Below, piece by piece: positions 28,392 to 36,680 of a stretch of DNA of 64,000 bases; positions within the stretch are counted from its first letter, which is position 1; every line of letters starts with the position of its first letter. The notes beneath the pieces are model-generated. The model saw only the letters and a program-made list of their open reading frames with translations. It made no database searches and was not told the DNA's origin. Origin of the DNA: Imperialibacter roseus (GTDB taxonomy: Bacteria; Bacteroidota; Bacteroidia; Cytophagales; Cyclobacteriaceae); the NCBI RefSeq assembly GCF_032999765.1, contig NZ_CP136051.1:2084417-2148416 (forward strand), written 5' to 3'. Both the position numbers and the translations under genes were made by a program.

Positions 28392-29105
28392 CTACAAATG
28401 AATGTTTTGCAGGGTTAGCCGCTGCAGCACCTCTTCTTTGTAGGTGCGGCCAATGGGCAGGGTAGTGTTGGGTAATTCGATGTGAGAATTGCTAAAGGCT
28501 TTTATGTGCCTGATGGCCACGAGGTAGGAGCGGTGGATTCGCACGAAGTCCAGCTCAGGCAAGTCATTTTCGACGGCAGTGATGGAGGTGTAAGACACAA
28601 CAGAGGCACCATCTGCCAAATGGAAAACCACGTGGTCACGGATGCTTTCCACAAAGTGGATCTCGCCAGCTTCAATTCTGAAGGTTTTGTTTTCGGCTTT
28701 GACAAGCAGCGTTTTTTGTTGCGTTGAGCCGACCATCAGGTCGAGCTCCTTCTTTCTGTCAAACGCTTTGTTCACTGCCTTCAGGAACTTTTCGAAGCTA
28801 ATGGGCTTGATCAGGTAGTCTATGGCATGGGTGTCATAACTCTGCACGGCCAGGTCCCGGGAAGCAGTGGTGAAAATAATCATTGGCGTTTTCCCCAGCG
28901 TCCTGGCAAACTCAAGTCCGGTAACTTCAGGCATTTTGATGTCGAGAAAGACTACATCCACTGCCGCACTTCGCAGCCAGGTATTGGCCTCAGCCACATG
29001 CCTGCACTTGGCCACAAGTTGCAGGTTGTCGAGTCGTTCCACGTAGTTGTGGATAACCTCAATGGCCAGCGGCTCATCGTCTACTATCAGGCAGTTAAGC
29101 TTCAA
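28392..29105 (-). CDS. LytTR-family response regulator
   Basis: A 237-residue two-component regulator. The receiver domain (about 1-120) begins LNCLIVDDEPLAIEVI, has the phospho-acceptor in VDVVFLDIKMPEVTG (Asp53) and the switch region FTTASRDLAVQ. A LytTR DNA-binding domain (about 135-235) follows, with FVRIHRSYLVAIRHIKAF and LPIGRTYKEEVLQRL. It overlaps the histidine-kinase gene by 11 bases, so the pair is translationally coupled. Target genes are not obvious in the neighbourhood. Confidence 0.95.
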   Translation of the reverse strand: MKLNCLIVDDEPLAIEVIHNYVERLDNLQLVAKCRHVAEANTWLRSAAVDVVFLDIKMPEVTGLEFARTLGKTPMIIFTTASRDLAVQSYDTHAIDYLIKPISFEKFLKAVNKAFDRKKELDLMVGSTQQKTLLVKAENKTFRIEAGEIHFVESIRDHVVFHLADGASVVSYTSITAVENDLPELDFVRIHRSYLVAIRHIKAFSNSHIELPNTTLPIGRTYKEEVLQRLTLQNIHL

Positions 29106-30171
29106 CGGGCACCTCCTTTCTTTGGTCTTCCAGCGGCAGTTGCACGGTCAGTGAAAAGCTCTCCGGAAGCTCTTTGAGCTTGAAATTGGCTCTTTTTCCA
29201 TAAATCAGCTCAATGCGGCGCATCACATTTTGCAAGCCTACCCCATAGTGTGAGGTGGGTTTTCCCCTTTCGATAGGGTGGGACACTTTGGTGTTGTAAG
29301 TGCTAAAACACAGGTGCTTTCCTTTTATAGTCGCCTCAATGTTGATCGTAAAGAGGCCATTCTTATCAGGTTTTCCGTGCTTAAAGCAGTTTTCTACAAG
29401 GGGGATGAGCAACATTGGCGGAATATCATATCCATCAACGTCGTCAGGCAGCACCATCTCCAGCTTTAACTCGGTACCAAACCTGAGCTTTTCCAACTCC
29501 ACGTAGTCTTGCAGGTGCTCCACTTCCGATTGCAGGCTTACCTTCTTCTTGTCTGACTCGTAAATCACATATTCCATCAGCGAGGAGAGCTTTAGAATGG
29601 CATCGGCTGCCTTGTCCGACTTGTTCAATACCAGCGAATAGAGGTTGTTGAGGGTATTGAAAAAGAAGTGCGGGTTGATTTGCGTCTTCAGGAAGGTGAG
29701 CTCATTGCGAAGGCGCTGCTGCTCTACCTGTTGCAGCTTTTGCTGCTGCAGGTATTGGCCTTTCAGTATTTTGATGGCCGACGTCACAAAGAGAATCATG
29801 GTGATGTGGCTGGCCGTGGCGCTGAACTTACGGGGAGCATAGAGCAAATCGGAGTTGAACTGATAGATGCCCGAAGCAATCATCGCCCTGATTACCTCCG
29901 ATTGCAGTACCGTGGCCGCCAAAACAAGGCAAATCAAGCCGAGGCCATAGTAAAAGTACTTTCTGTGGCTTAGCAGCTTAGGCATGAGGAAGTACATATG
30001 CACGTAAACAACGGCTACTTTTACAGGGAGTTCTACAAATTGTGTAATGGGGGAGTACTCATAATACTCAATATAGATATACACCCGGTAGAAATAGTAC
30101 GCTACCCAAAACAGGAGATGGGCATATACCCGGTTGTTAACATCAAATAAATTGGGTGCCAGTTGACGCAT
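29095..30171 (-). CDS. LytS/YpdA-type sensor histidine kinase
   Basis: A 358-residue membrane kinase. About four transmembrane helices occupy residues 15-150, followed by a short coiled coil (QQQKLQQVEQQRLRNELTFLK). The His_kinase (PF06580) motif is INPHFFFNTLNNLYSLV, holding the phosphorylated His, and the HATPase domain includes PPMLLIPLVENCFKHG (N box) and GVGLQNVMRRIELIYG (G box). No separate sensor domain is present, so the signal is probably sensed in the membrane. It partners the LytTR regulator directly downstream. Confidence 0.94.
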   Translation of the reverse strand: MRQLAPNLFDVNNRVYAHLLFWVAYYFYRVYIYIEYYEYSPITQFVELPVKVAVVYVHMYFLMPKLLSHRKYFYYGLGLICLVLAATVLQSEVIRAMIASGIYQFNSDLLYAPRKFSATASHITMILFVTSAIKILKGQYLQQQKLQQVEQQRLRNELTFLKTQINPHFFFNTLNNLYSLVLNKSDKAADAILKLSSLMEYVIYESDKKKVSLQSEVEHLQDYVELEKLRFGTELKLEMVLPDDVDGYDIPPMLLIPLVENCFKHGKPDKNGLFTINIEATIKGKHLCFSTYNTKVSHPIERGKPTSHYGVGLQNVMRRIELIYGKRANFKLKELPESFSLTVQLPLEDQRKEVPVEA

Positions 30172-30355
30172 AATGTGCTATATGCCTCGTTTAACGGATT
30201 TTGCGGAAATGGTTGCGCTGGTGTAAGGTTTTGAGTGAAACAGCAAGATTGATGCATCCGCAAAATAATGGCAAATCGATGGTTTGGTCTGGTGCTGATA
30301 ACGCAAAAAGCCCAACCTTAAGCAATTATTCATATCTTTAATGAAATTTATCGAA

Positions 30356-30553
30356 ATGGGAGCGATCATTATCAAAGCAGACAAAAAAAGCAACAAGCTC
30401 TTGTCAGACCTTGCCAAAAAACTAGGCGGAAATGTAATGAACCTTGCCGACGAGCAGTTTGAGGACTTTGCTATTGGCTCAGCTATGGACGCTGCCAAGA
30501 CAGGCGAAACAGTTGACCGTAATTCAATTTTAGCCAAATTGAGGGCTCGGTGA
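30356..30553 (+). CDS. Type II antitoxin, partner of a broken RelE-like toxin
   Basis: A 65-residue protein (MGAIIIKADKKSNKLLSDLAKKLGG...NSILAKLRAR). It has the small helical form of antitoxins that precede RelE/HigB-like toxins in Bacteroidota, with a charged C-terminal toxin-binding tail. The ATG at 30356 gives the usual N-terminus; an in-frame ATG at 30341 would add five residues. Its stop codon overlaps the toxin GTG start (GTGA). The toxin is disrupted, so this is an orphaned antitoxin. Confidence 0.7.
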   Translation: MGAIIIKADKKSNKLLSDLAKKLGGNVMNLADEQFEDFAIGSAMDAAKTGETVDRNSILAKLRAR

Positions 30554-30818
30554 CTATTGAATTTGATAAGTCATTTGCGAAATCGCTTGACAAAATCAAG
30601 AACAAGTCACTCTATGCCAAAATAGAAAAGCTTATTCTCGAACTCGAGAAGTCAGACTCGATACAAGATTTGGCAAACATAAAGAAGCTGACGGGCTTTA
30701 AAAGCTACTACAGGATCAGAATTGGTGAGTATCGGATTTGATTCGAGAAGATCAACGAAAACACTTTTCGCTTTCTCATCGTTGCCCACAGAAAAGACAT
30801 ATACAAGCTTTTCCATAA
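30550..30818 (+). pseudogene. RelE/HigB-like mRNA interferase toxin, disrupted
   Basis: The frame opens with GTG at 30550 (TIEFDKSFAKSLDKIKNKSLY) and reads like a RelE-superfamily toxin up to YYRIRIGEYRI, then stops at TGA 30739-30741. Past this stop the same frame continues FEKINENTFRFLIVAHRKDIYKLF, the normal C-terminal half, so TGA stands where GGA (Gly) is expected (YRIGFE). A second lesion follows: one missing T in the run near 30809-30812 removes the usual KLFP-stop ending; with it restored the stop would be TAA at 30816-30818. The truncated product would lack the C-terminal strand and catalytic residues. Intact antitoxin upstream. Confidence 0.8.
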
Positions 30819-30867
30819 CAATTTAACGCACCTGCACTGGCAATTTGCCCCGCCCCAAGCGCCCATT

Positions 30868-30910
30868 AAAAACATAGAAGGCTGCCAACATTGATAGCCT
30901 TCCTGTTTTT
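30868..30910. terminator. Bidirectional terminator between the toxin remnant and the aldo/keto reductase
   Basis: Stem GAAGGCT (30877-30883) with AGCCTTC (30896-30902), extended by A-rich and T-rich flanks (AAAAACA before, TGTTTTT after). It sits between convergent genes and can end transcription on both strands. Confidence 0.75.
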
Positions 30911-30939
30911 AACCAAAAGCGCCATCACTAACCGGCCTT

Positions 30940-31962
30940 CTACTTCCTATACTCACCTTGCCGCTCCACCATCCAGCCGGGATACTGGGATGCCAGCGGA
31001 CTGACTTTCTCAATTTTGGCCAGGTCGTCGGCTGTCAACACTATTTCCGTAGAGTCGATATTGGCCTTTAGCTGATCGGGTGTTTTGGCGCCAATAATGG
31101 TGCTGGTGACGCCGGGTTGATGCCGCACCCATGCCAGGGCTATTTGTGCCGTGGTCACTCCGTGTGCTTTTGCTATGCCGCCCATTACCTCTACCAAATC
31201 ATACGCTTTTTCTTTATCGAGAGGAGGGAAGTCAAAATTGGCCCTTCTACCGTTGGCATCGCTACTGCCTTCTCTGGTGTATTTGCCGGAGAGGAAGCCG
31301 CCCGCCAGTGGACTCCATGGAAAGATTGCCAGCTTGTGGTCAGTCGCCATGGGCACCAACTCGTGCTCAATATCCCTGGTCGCAGCCGAATAATGGTATT
31401 GCAAGCCTATGAACTTATGCCAGCCGTTATAGTAAGCCACTGCTTGCGCTTTGGCGACCATCCATGCCGGCCAGTTACAAATAGCGATGTAGCGCACCTT
31501 GCCACTGTCTACCACGTCGTTGAGAGACCTTAGTATCTCTTCAATGGATGTTCTTGGATCAACGCCGTGCACATACAGCAAGTCGATGTGATCCACCTGT
31601 AGCCTTTTGAGGCTGGCCTCTACCGAATTGAATATATGATAGCGGGAAAGGCCCACATTATTGGGCTGCGAGCCCATAGGCCCCAGCACCTTGGTAGCCA
31701 GCACTACCTCATCTCTTTTGGCGCCCACGTCCTTCAGGCCCTGGCCCAGCAGCTGCTCCGACTGTCCAAAGGAATAAACATTGGCCGTGTCGATAAAATT
31801 GATGCCAGATTCAATGACAGCGCCCAGTATTTCGTTCACTTCTTTTTGCTGTAGCTGGCCTATCTTGCTCCACATGCCCGCATCCTGGCCACCGAATGTC
31901 ATGGTGCCAAAACATAGCTCTGATACTTTCAGCCCCGTATCGCCGATATAGTTGTATTTCAT
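30940..31962 (-). CDS. Aldo/keto reductase
   Basis: A 340-residue NAD(P)H-dependent TIM-barrel oxidoreductase. The family motifs are present: LCFGTMTFGG at the start, the catalytic tetrad region FIDTANVYSFG (Asp, Tyr), VVLATKV (Lys) and DLLYVHG (His), and a cofactor-binding end VTSTIIGAKTPDQLKANIDS. It resembles the YajO/IolS-like branch that reduces sugar or small aldehydes; the substrate is not determinable. No operon partner; the AraC regulator further upstream on the same strand could control it. Confidence 0.9.
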   Translation of the reverse strand: MKYNYIGDTGLKVSELCFGTMTFGGQDAGMWSKIGQLQQKEVNEILGAVIESGINFIDTANVYSFGQSEQLLGQGLKDVGAKRDEVVLATKVLGPMGSQPNNVGLSRYHIFNSVEASLKRLQVDHIDLLYVHGVDPRTSIEEILRSLNDVVDSGKVRYIAICNWPAWMVAKAQAVAYYNGWHKFIGLQYHYSAATRDIEHELVPMATDHKLAIFPWSPLAGGFLSGKYTREGSSDANGRRANFDFPPLDKEKAYDLVEVMGGIAKAHGVTTAQIALAWVRHQPGVTSTIIGAKTPDQLKANIDSTEIVLTADDLAKIEKVSPLASQYPGWMVERQGEYRK

Positions 31963-32307
31963 TGAAATTGGTTTTGTGTTTAAAGATTAGTTTGGCTGCG
32001 TTATCAGCTACCGTGCGCACAATGTCGTTTTGTTAAGAGCATTCTACCCTTTTATTCCCTAAGCCGGGCACCCCTAAGCCGGGCACCCCTAAGCCGGGCA
32101 CCCCTAAGCCGGGCACCCCTAAAGGGCCCTACTAATTATGATTCGTCCCCCTTTAGCGCTGGGGTAAAAAATTGAATTGAGCAACTGAACCTCTTGACAA
32201 AACAACATTGTGCGCATGCAGTATGAAGCAGCCTCACAAAGGTGCGCAACGCAGGTGGACTAGCCATAGCCCGCTTCAATCAAAAAGTATCAAAAATCAA
32301 ACAATTG
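31963..32307. other. Non-coding stretch between aldo/keto reductase and AraC regulator
   Basis: No plausible gene. It holds a four-copy 15-bp tandem repeat (32061-32120) and, just after it, a CCCTTTAG...CTGGGGTAAAA segment (about 32150-32166) similar in composition to the inverted-repeat arms at 52672-52753, plus AT-rich promoter-like sequence for the reductase. Confidence 0.6.
32061..32120. repeat. Four tandem copies of a 15-bp unit
   Basis: The unit AAGCCGGGCACCCCT occurs four times without a mismatch and without spacing. The unit length is a multiple of three, but no gene covers it. Perfect identity suggests recent expansion by slippage. Confidence 0.95.
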
Positions 32308-33207
32308 TTACTTTGTGCGGTAGAGTCGGGGAGTGACGCTTTCAGTTTTCTTAAAGAACGAGATAAAATGCGACGGCTCTTCAAACCCCAGGCAATAACC
32401 AATCTCGGCAATTTGCCAGTTGGTGTGCCGCAGCAGAATCCTCGCCTCTTGCATGATGCGGCTGGAGATCAGCTGCGAAGTGGTTTGCCCCATGGTTGCT
32501 TTCAAGGCCCGGTTGAGGTGATTGATATGAACAGAGAGGTTGTTGGCAAAATCGTTGGGCGACCTTAGCTTCATTCGCTGGACGGGAGACTCAATGGGAA
32601 ATTGCCTTTCAAGCAACTCAGAAAAAAGGGAAGAGATCCGATCGTTGGCATTGGATTGTGAGTAGAGGGAGGATTCCGCCGGTCGGAGTTTGATGGCTTT
32701 GTGTATCAGCTGGATCACCAGTGTTTTGATGAGATCGTACTTGTAGGCATAATCAGAATTGATTTCCTCTATCATTTGAAGGTAAAACCGGTTGATCTCT
32801 TCTATATCTTCCGGCTCCACCTCGTAAATGGGCGTGGTGCCTGGTTGGAAAATGGGGTAGTCTCTGATGGCTCCGAAGTTGGTGAAAAACTCTTCTGTAA
32901 ACACACAAAAGTACCCCGACTGATTGTCGCTCAGCCGTTCCCAGTTGTAGGGAATCATAGGGTTGGCAAAAACCAGTGCGGCGTTTTTTACCTCTACTGC
33001 CTTGTCAGCATAAAAGTACCTGGTGTTGCCCGTCAGGAAGCTGATCTTGTAATACTCCCGCCGGCTGTAAGGCACCGGCTTGGGGTCGGGCCCAATAAAG
33101 TCCTCGTAGTTGAACACATTGAACTGCCCAACACCGCCCTGGATAGTGCCAGGCTGGCGAGGGAGCTTCTTTTCGTAGAGTTCATCAAGAGTTAGCGGCT
33201 TAATCAT
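32308..33207 (-). CDS. AraC family transcriptional regulator
   Basis: A 299-residue regulator with an N-terminal sensing domain (about 1-170, cupin-like strands such as YYKISFLTGNTRYFY) and a C-terminal AraC helix-turn-helix pair (about 200-295). The DNA-binding part shows NDFANNLSVHINHLNRALKA and the second helix region WQIAEIGYCLGFEEPSHFISF, the AraC signature, ending TPRLYRTK. It is transcribed toward the aldo/keto reductase (346 bases away), a plausible target. No sensor ligand is evident. Confidence 0.9.
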   Translation of the reverse strand: MIKPLTLDELYEKKLPRQPGTIQGGVGQFNVFNYEDFIGPDPKPVPYSRREYYKISFLTGNTRYFYADKAVEVKNAALVFANPMIPYNWERLSDNQSGYFCVFTEEFFTNFGAIRDYPIFQPGTTPIYEVEPEDIEEINRFYLQMIEEINSDYAYKYDLIKTLVIQLIHKAIKLRPAESSLYSQSNANDRISSLFSELLERQFPIESPVQRMKLRSPNDFANNLSVHINHLNRALKATMGQTTSQLISSRIMQEARILLRHTNWQIAEIGYCLGFEEPSHFISFFKKTESVTPRLYRTK

Positions 33208-33363
33208 CAGCCAAAGTTATGAAATTCAAATAAGACTGTGCGAGTGTGGCTGGATTTGAAAGTGGTTATTTCACCGGCCGTTGTGCTAGGGTCGTTTTTT
33301 TTCTCTGGCGGCCTTGGCAGCCAAGCTAGTCTGCGCAAGGGACTGGGAAACCCTTTGTGATCT

Positions 33364-33498
33364 TTATAACTTTCTTTTGGGAACGACCTTCATAGGAAGT
33401 CGCTCGTGAAGACACGAGCCACGGCGACAGAACATTGTTTCTTGCTTGTTCTTTTTTCTGAAAAGCTCAATTATCACCGAGGAGTCCAGGGGAATCAT
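33364..33498 (-). pseudogene. VapC-like PIN-domain toxin, truncated after about 22 residues
   Basis: The ATG at 33496-33498 overlaps the antitoxin stop (ATGA). The first residues MIPLDSSVIIELFRKKNKQE are a classic PIN-domain N-terminus (strand with catalytic Asp5). After TMF the reading frame enters a copy of the GTG-AAGA-CAC hairpin repeat (33402-33419) and continues as unrelated sequence to a stop at 33364-33366, 44 codons in all. The remaining three acidic residues of the PIN site are missing, and I found no displaced 3' half in the next 150 bases. It appears the toxin was cut by arrival of the repeat or by a deletion ending at it. Confidence 0.75.
33402..33419. repeat. Hairpin repeat, GTG-AAGA-CAC family, copy in the toxin remnant
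   Basis: GCTCGTG and CACGAGC pair perfectly around an AAGA loop. Flanks (AGGAAGT before, CACGGCG after) are shared with the copies near 33864 and 47183, so the repeat unit is about 35-40 bases long. Confidence 0.85.
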
Positions 33499-33722
33499 GC
33501 CAGACGTGACTCGTTGATACCGTCCCTCGCTTCCTGATAAGTGCTTAGGTCGTCGTCTGTCCAGGTGGGGGCGTCAAGCAAAATGGCTTGTAGAGAGCTC
33601 GTGGTTTTTTTTGACGTCATCTCTGATTGGAGCGCAGTAGCTAGGCTTTCAATCTCCTTTTCCGGGAGCTGATGAATGAGCTTAAGCACTTGCTGATAGT
33701 TCGGTTTTGTTTTCGTTTTCAT
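33495..33722 (-). CDS. Antitoxin of a VapBC-like pair (orphaned)
   Basis: A 75-residue protein (MKTKTKPNYQQVLKLIHQLPEKEIESLA...) whose C-terminus TWTDDDLSTYQEARDGINE has the form seen in Bacteroidota antitoxins located just before PIN-domain toxins. No DNA-binding motif is certain. Its stop codon overlaps the start codon of the truncated PIN toxin, confirming the former pair. It is intact although its toxin is not. Confidence 0.7.
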   Translation of the reverse strand: MKTKTKPNYQQVLKLIHQLPEKEIESLATALQSEMTSKKTTSSLQAILLDAPTWTDDDLSTYQEARDGINESRLA

Positions 33723-33863
33723 GGCTGCGTGAGGTAAACAAATATAGAAACTGTAAAGTTTTATTCCCTATAAAACCGGCTCTACCGCCTTGGGGTCGTG
33801 TTCAACGAACCAACAACACGCTCATCTTTACATTTTCCCCGGTAACGCCCAACACAGGAAGTC

Positions 33864-33881
33864 GCTCATGAAGACACTAGC
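33864..33881. repeat. Hairpin repeat, GTG-AAGA-CAC family, degenerate copy
   Basis: GCTCATG-AAGA-CACTAGC, with the same flanks as the copy at 33402 (ACAGGAAGTC before, CACGGCA after) but two mispaired stem positions. The surrounding 289-base gap (33723-34011) shows nothing else. Confidence 0.6.
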
Positions 33882-34011
33882 CACGGCAACTGTGTTGTTA
33901 CGTTTCTAAGCCCCTTTTCTACCTCCAAACTTCAAAAGGCCAAAACACAAACCAGAAGAGATTCCGTATATTCGGTGGTTGCGTCATTTTGATAAAACAG
34001 GAAAGCGATAA

Positions 34012-34587
34012 ATGAACCCATACATAAAAAGGATCAAAGACTTATCCTACAAGCTTGATCTTGAGATTCACGCAGAGCTGGAGAAAGTGTTTATCGATAA
34101 AAAATTCTCAAAAGGTGCTCACTTGCTGCGGCCCGGTCAGATATGTACCGCTCACTTGCTGATCAAGGAGGGTATAGCGAGGAAGTTTTATCTCCACAAC
34201 CATAAAGAGATCACGACCGAGATCTACTTTCATGACGACGTGGCGGTGTCGCTTGACAGCTACATCATGCAAAAGCCGGGCGATGTGTACGTGGAGGCCC
34301 TGACTGAGCTGGAGGTGACTATTATTGACTACGGCCGCTTTGGCAAAGTGAAAAATACCTACCCCGAGGTAATGATGCTCGACAAAATGTTTATCGAATA
34401 CTATGCCGTTTGGTTTGAACAACGGCTCAGGGAGTTTCAAACCCTCGACGCCTCCCAACGCTACCTCAAGCTACTCGAAAAGGAACCGCATATCGTCCAA
34501 TTCCTACCTGTCACCATTATTGCCTCTTATCTGAACGTTTCTTTGGAAACCCTGTCCCGCATCAGAGCAAAGGTTTCGTCAGAGTGA
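34012..34587 (+). CDS. Crp/Fnr family cyclic-nucleotide-binding-type regulator
   Basis: A 191-residue protein with a cupin-like cNMP-binding fold (about 20-120, GAHLLRPGQICTAHLLIKEGIARKFY) and a C-terminal winged helix (about 145-190) ending LPVTIIASYLNVSLETLSRIRAKVS. The canonical cAMP phosphate-binding motif is not intact, as is usual in this Bacteroidota subgroup, so the effector is unknown. It precedes an MDR oxidoreductase on the same strand by 93 bases and probably regulates it. Confidence 0.88.
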   Translation: MNPYIKRIKDLSYKLDLEIHAELEKVFIDKKFSKGAHLLRPGQICTAHLLIKEGIARKFYLHNHKEITTEIYFHDDVAVSLDSYIMQKPGDVYVEALTELEVTIIDYGRFGKVKNTYPEVMMLDKMFIEYYAVWFEQRLREFQTLDASQRYLKLLEKEPHIVQFLPVTIIASYLNVSLETLSRIRAKVSSE

Positions 34588-34680
34588 TTATTTGACTTAA
34601 ATCAAATTCCTGCGTTGTCGTATCCCGTTATTTTGAGAGGGCCCCGGAGCAGGTGGCTTTCAAAACAAAATCCTACGCAG

Positions 34681-35715
34681 ATGAAGGCAATAGTATTCAA
34701 AAAATACGGAGATCCGAACGTGTTGCAAATGGCTGAGGTTGAAAAGCCCTTGCCCAAAAGCGATGAAATACTCGTAAAAATATACGCAACCTCGGTGACT
34801 GCCGAAGATCCCAAGATGAGAAGCTTCGATCATCCGCCGCTGCTGAAGGTGCCGGTGGGCTTGATGTTTGGATTCAGAAAACCAAAGCAGCCTGTGCTGG
34901 GCATCGAATTTTCAGGGGTAGTGGAGGCCATCGGCGACAAGGTGAAAAGCTACCAGATAAACGACAAGGTGTTTGGCTACACCGGCCTCAGCTTTGGTGC
35001 CTATGCCGAATATAAATGTCTGCCAGAAAGTGCTTTGATGCACTTGAAACCACAGAATTTGCCTTTTACAGAAGCGGCTACCATGGTGAATGGCCCACTG
35101 TCGGCGCTGGCCTATTTGAAGAAAAAGGGCAAAATAGAAAAAGGCCACCAGGTGCTCATTTACGGTGCGTCGGGCTCAGTGGGCACGGCCGCCGTTCAGC
35201 TGGCGAAGTATTTTGGGGCCCATGTAACAGGGGTGTGCAGTACCAAAAACCTTGCGCTGGTGAAGTCGATTGGCGCAAATGAAGTGATTGACTACACCAG
35301 GGAAAACTTTGCTGACACCGAAAAGCGCTATGATATAGTGTTTGACACCGTAGGCAAAACGTCCATGAAGGAGTGCATGAGCTTGCTGACTCCAAAGGGC
35401 AAATACCTGCTGACCGAGTTTGGCCTGCGGCACATGCTGGCAGCCATATACACCTCCCTTTTCAGGCGCAAAAAGGTAGTGATAGCGTCGTCGAACTTCT
35501 ATTGGAAAAAGGATAACCTGATCTTTCTAAAACAGCTGGCTGAGCAAGGGCATTACAAGCCTGTGGTCGACAGGTGCTTTGAGTTGGCCGACATCGCTGA
35601 GGCACATACCTATGTGGCGTCGGGCCGCAAGGTGGGCAATGTGGCTGTGGTGGTGTGTGGCGATGAGCATGAGGGCAGAGTGGGAAGCTTGATGAAAGCA
35701 GTGGCGCACATCTAA
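34681..35715 (+). CDS. MDR-family NAD(P)-dependent quinone oxidoreductase / alcohol dehydrogenase-like protein
   Basis: A 344-residue medium-chain dehydrogenase/reductase. The start at 34681 (MKAIVFKKYGDPNVLQMAEV) is the usual one for the family; the open frame further upstream (to 34615) is not conserved-looking. The GroES-like domain is followed by the Rossmann motif IYGASGSVGTAAVQLAKYFGA. The catalytic zinc ligands of classical alcohol dehydrogenases are not evident, which points to the zeta-crystallin/quinone reductase group. It is probably controlled by the Crp/Fnr-like regulator upstream. Confidence 0.88.
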   Translation: MKAIVFKKYGDPNVLQMAEVEKPLPKSDEILVKIYATSVTAEDPKMRSFDHPPLLKVPVGLMFGFRKPKQPVLGIEFSGVVEAIGDKVKSYQINDKVFGYTGLSFGAYAEYKCLPESALMHLKPQNLPFTEAATMVNGPLSALAYLKKKGKIEKGHQVLIYGASGSVGTAAVQLAKYFGAHVTGVCSTKNLALVKSIGANEVIDYTRENFADTEKRYDIVFDTVGKTSMKECMSLLTPKGKYLLTEFGLRHMLAAIYTSLFRRKKVVIASSNFYWKKDNLIFLKQLAEQGHYKPVVDRCFELADIAEAHTYVASGRKVGNVAVVVCGDEHEGRVGSLMKAVAHI

Positions 35716-35725
35716 CCTTTCACCG

Positions 35726-35862
35726 TGGGCTGTCCCCCGACAGCCCATCAAAGCCCAAAGAACGAGTAGACGCTTTCTTGCAGTTGATCAGAGCGCAAGC
35801 ATGGCCTGGAATAAGTAATGGAAACTGACCTGAATTATTTGGTCTGTCGGGGGACAGACCAA
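35726..35862. repeat. Paired hairpin module 1 (CTGTC-CCCC-GACAG / CTGTC-RGGG-GACAG)
   Basis: First hairpin at 35726-35747: TGGGCTGTC and GACAGCCCA around CCCC. Second at 35839-35862: TTGGTCTGTC and GACAGACCAA around GGGG. Both are perfect stems. The same two-part module recurs at 36324, 36588 and 40258. Confidence 0.9.
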
Positions 35863-35951
35863 GGGGAGTGGAATACGTGCTTGTAATTCCGTAAACTTGA
35901 GACTTGGCTACCCAATGTTAGAGATCAGAACACCTAAAGAAATTTTCAAGT

Positions 35952-36113
35952 ATGATTAAGTCGAAAGTAAAAACCGTTAAGGGCTTGGTAAAGCAGTTAC
36001 GGGCTGTTCGGGACAAAATGAATGCCGAGTTGGAACATATGACCTCTGAGCAGAGAACGGCGTACTTTCAGAAAATGAGGGAGAAGAAAAAACCCGAACA
36101 GCAAGGTGTTTAG
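35952..36113 (+). CDS. Small basic hypothetical protein (53 aa)
   Basis: An open frame with ATG at 35952 and TAG at 36111-36113. The product MIKSKVKTVKGLVKQLRAVR... continues with DKMNAELEHMTSEQRTAYF and ends in a Lys-rich tail. The pattern (basic start, central helix, Ser/Glu-x-x-AYF) resembles small antitoxin-like or accessory proteins often found near PIN toxins in Bacteroidota, but I cannot name the family and no partner gene is adjacent. It lies between two hairpin modules in a repeat-rich region. Coding nature is suggested by codon pattern only. Confidence 0.5.
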   Translation: MIKSKVKTVKGLVKQLRAVRDKMNAELEHMTSEQRTAYFQKMREKKKPEQQGV

Positions 36114-36323
36114 AGCCAGTGGCTCAAAAGTCCCATGATGCTCTCATTTGTATTAGCTGCCCGCTCCAAGGCAAATGCATTTGGTAAAGCTTGATCATGA
36201 AACCCTCAAAGGGTTCGGTTTTAACTGGCTTCTCCCTGTAGATATTGACAACTTGCAACGCTGCAAAGGACAACCCCTTGGTGGGTTCTTCACTCACTCA
36301 CTGCACTACCAGCCCTTCCCCTA

Positions 36324-36416
36324 TGGGCTGTCCCCCGACAGCATCTTATCGAAAAGAATAATATGGGCGCTGTTTTATAAGTGACCTGGAAGTTGGCCTG
36401 TCAGGGGACAGGCCAA
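36324..36416. repeat. Paired hairpin module 2 (inside duplication copy 1)
   Basis: First hairpin 36324-36342 (TGGGCTGTC, CCCC, GACAGC, outer pairs lost), second 36393-36416 (TTGGCCTGTC, AGGG, GACAGGCCAA, perfect). Confidence 0.85.
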
Positions 36417-36587
36417 GGAAGCAGCTGCCCGCTCCAAGGCAAATGCATTTAGTAAAGCTTGATCATGAAACCCTCCAAGGGTTCGGTTTTAACTGGCTTC
36501 TCCCTGTAGATATTGACAGCTTGCAACGCTGCAAAGGACAACCCCTTGGAGAGTTCTTCACTCACTCACACACCAGCCCTTCCCCTA

Positions 36588-36680
36588 TGGCCTGTCCCCC
36601 GACAGCATCTTATCGAAAAGTATAATATGGGCGCTGTTTTATAAGTGACCTGGAAGTTGGCCTGTCAGGGGACAGGCCAA
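36588..36680. repeat. Paired hairpin module 3 (inside duplication copy 2)
   Basis: First hairpin 36588-36606 (TGGCCTGTC, CCCC, GACAGC), second 36657-36680 identical to the one at 36393. Spacing between the two starts is 69 bases, as in module 2. Confidence 0.85.

Noticed and set aside
32061-32120. Possible CRISPR array
   Set aside because: The 15-bp units are directly joined with no spacers and no cas genes occur in the window.
36175-36625. Two similar 60-69 codon open frames in the duplicated units
   Set aside because: They run through hairpins, have no ribosome site, and are similar only because the DNA is duplicated.
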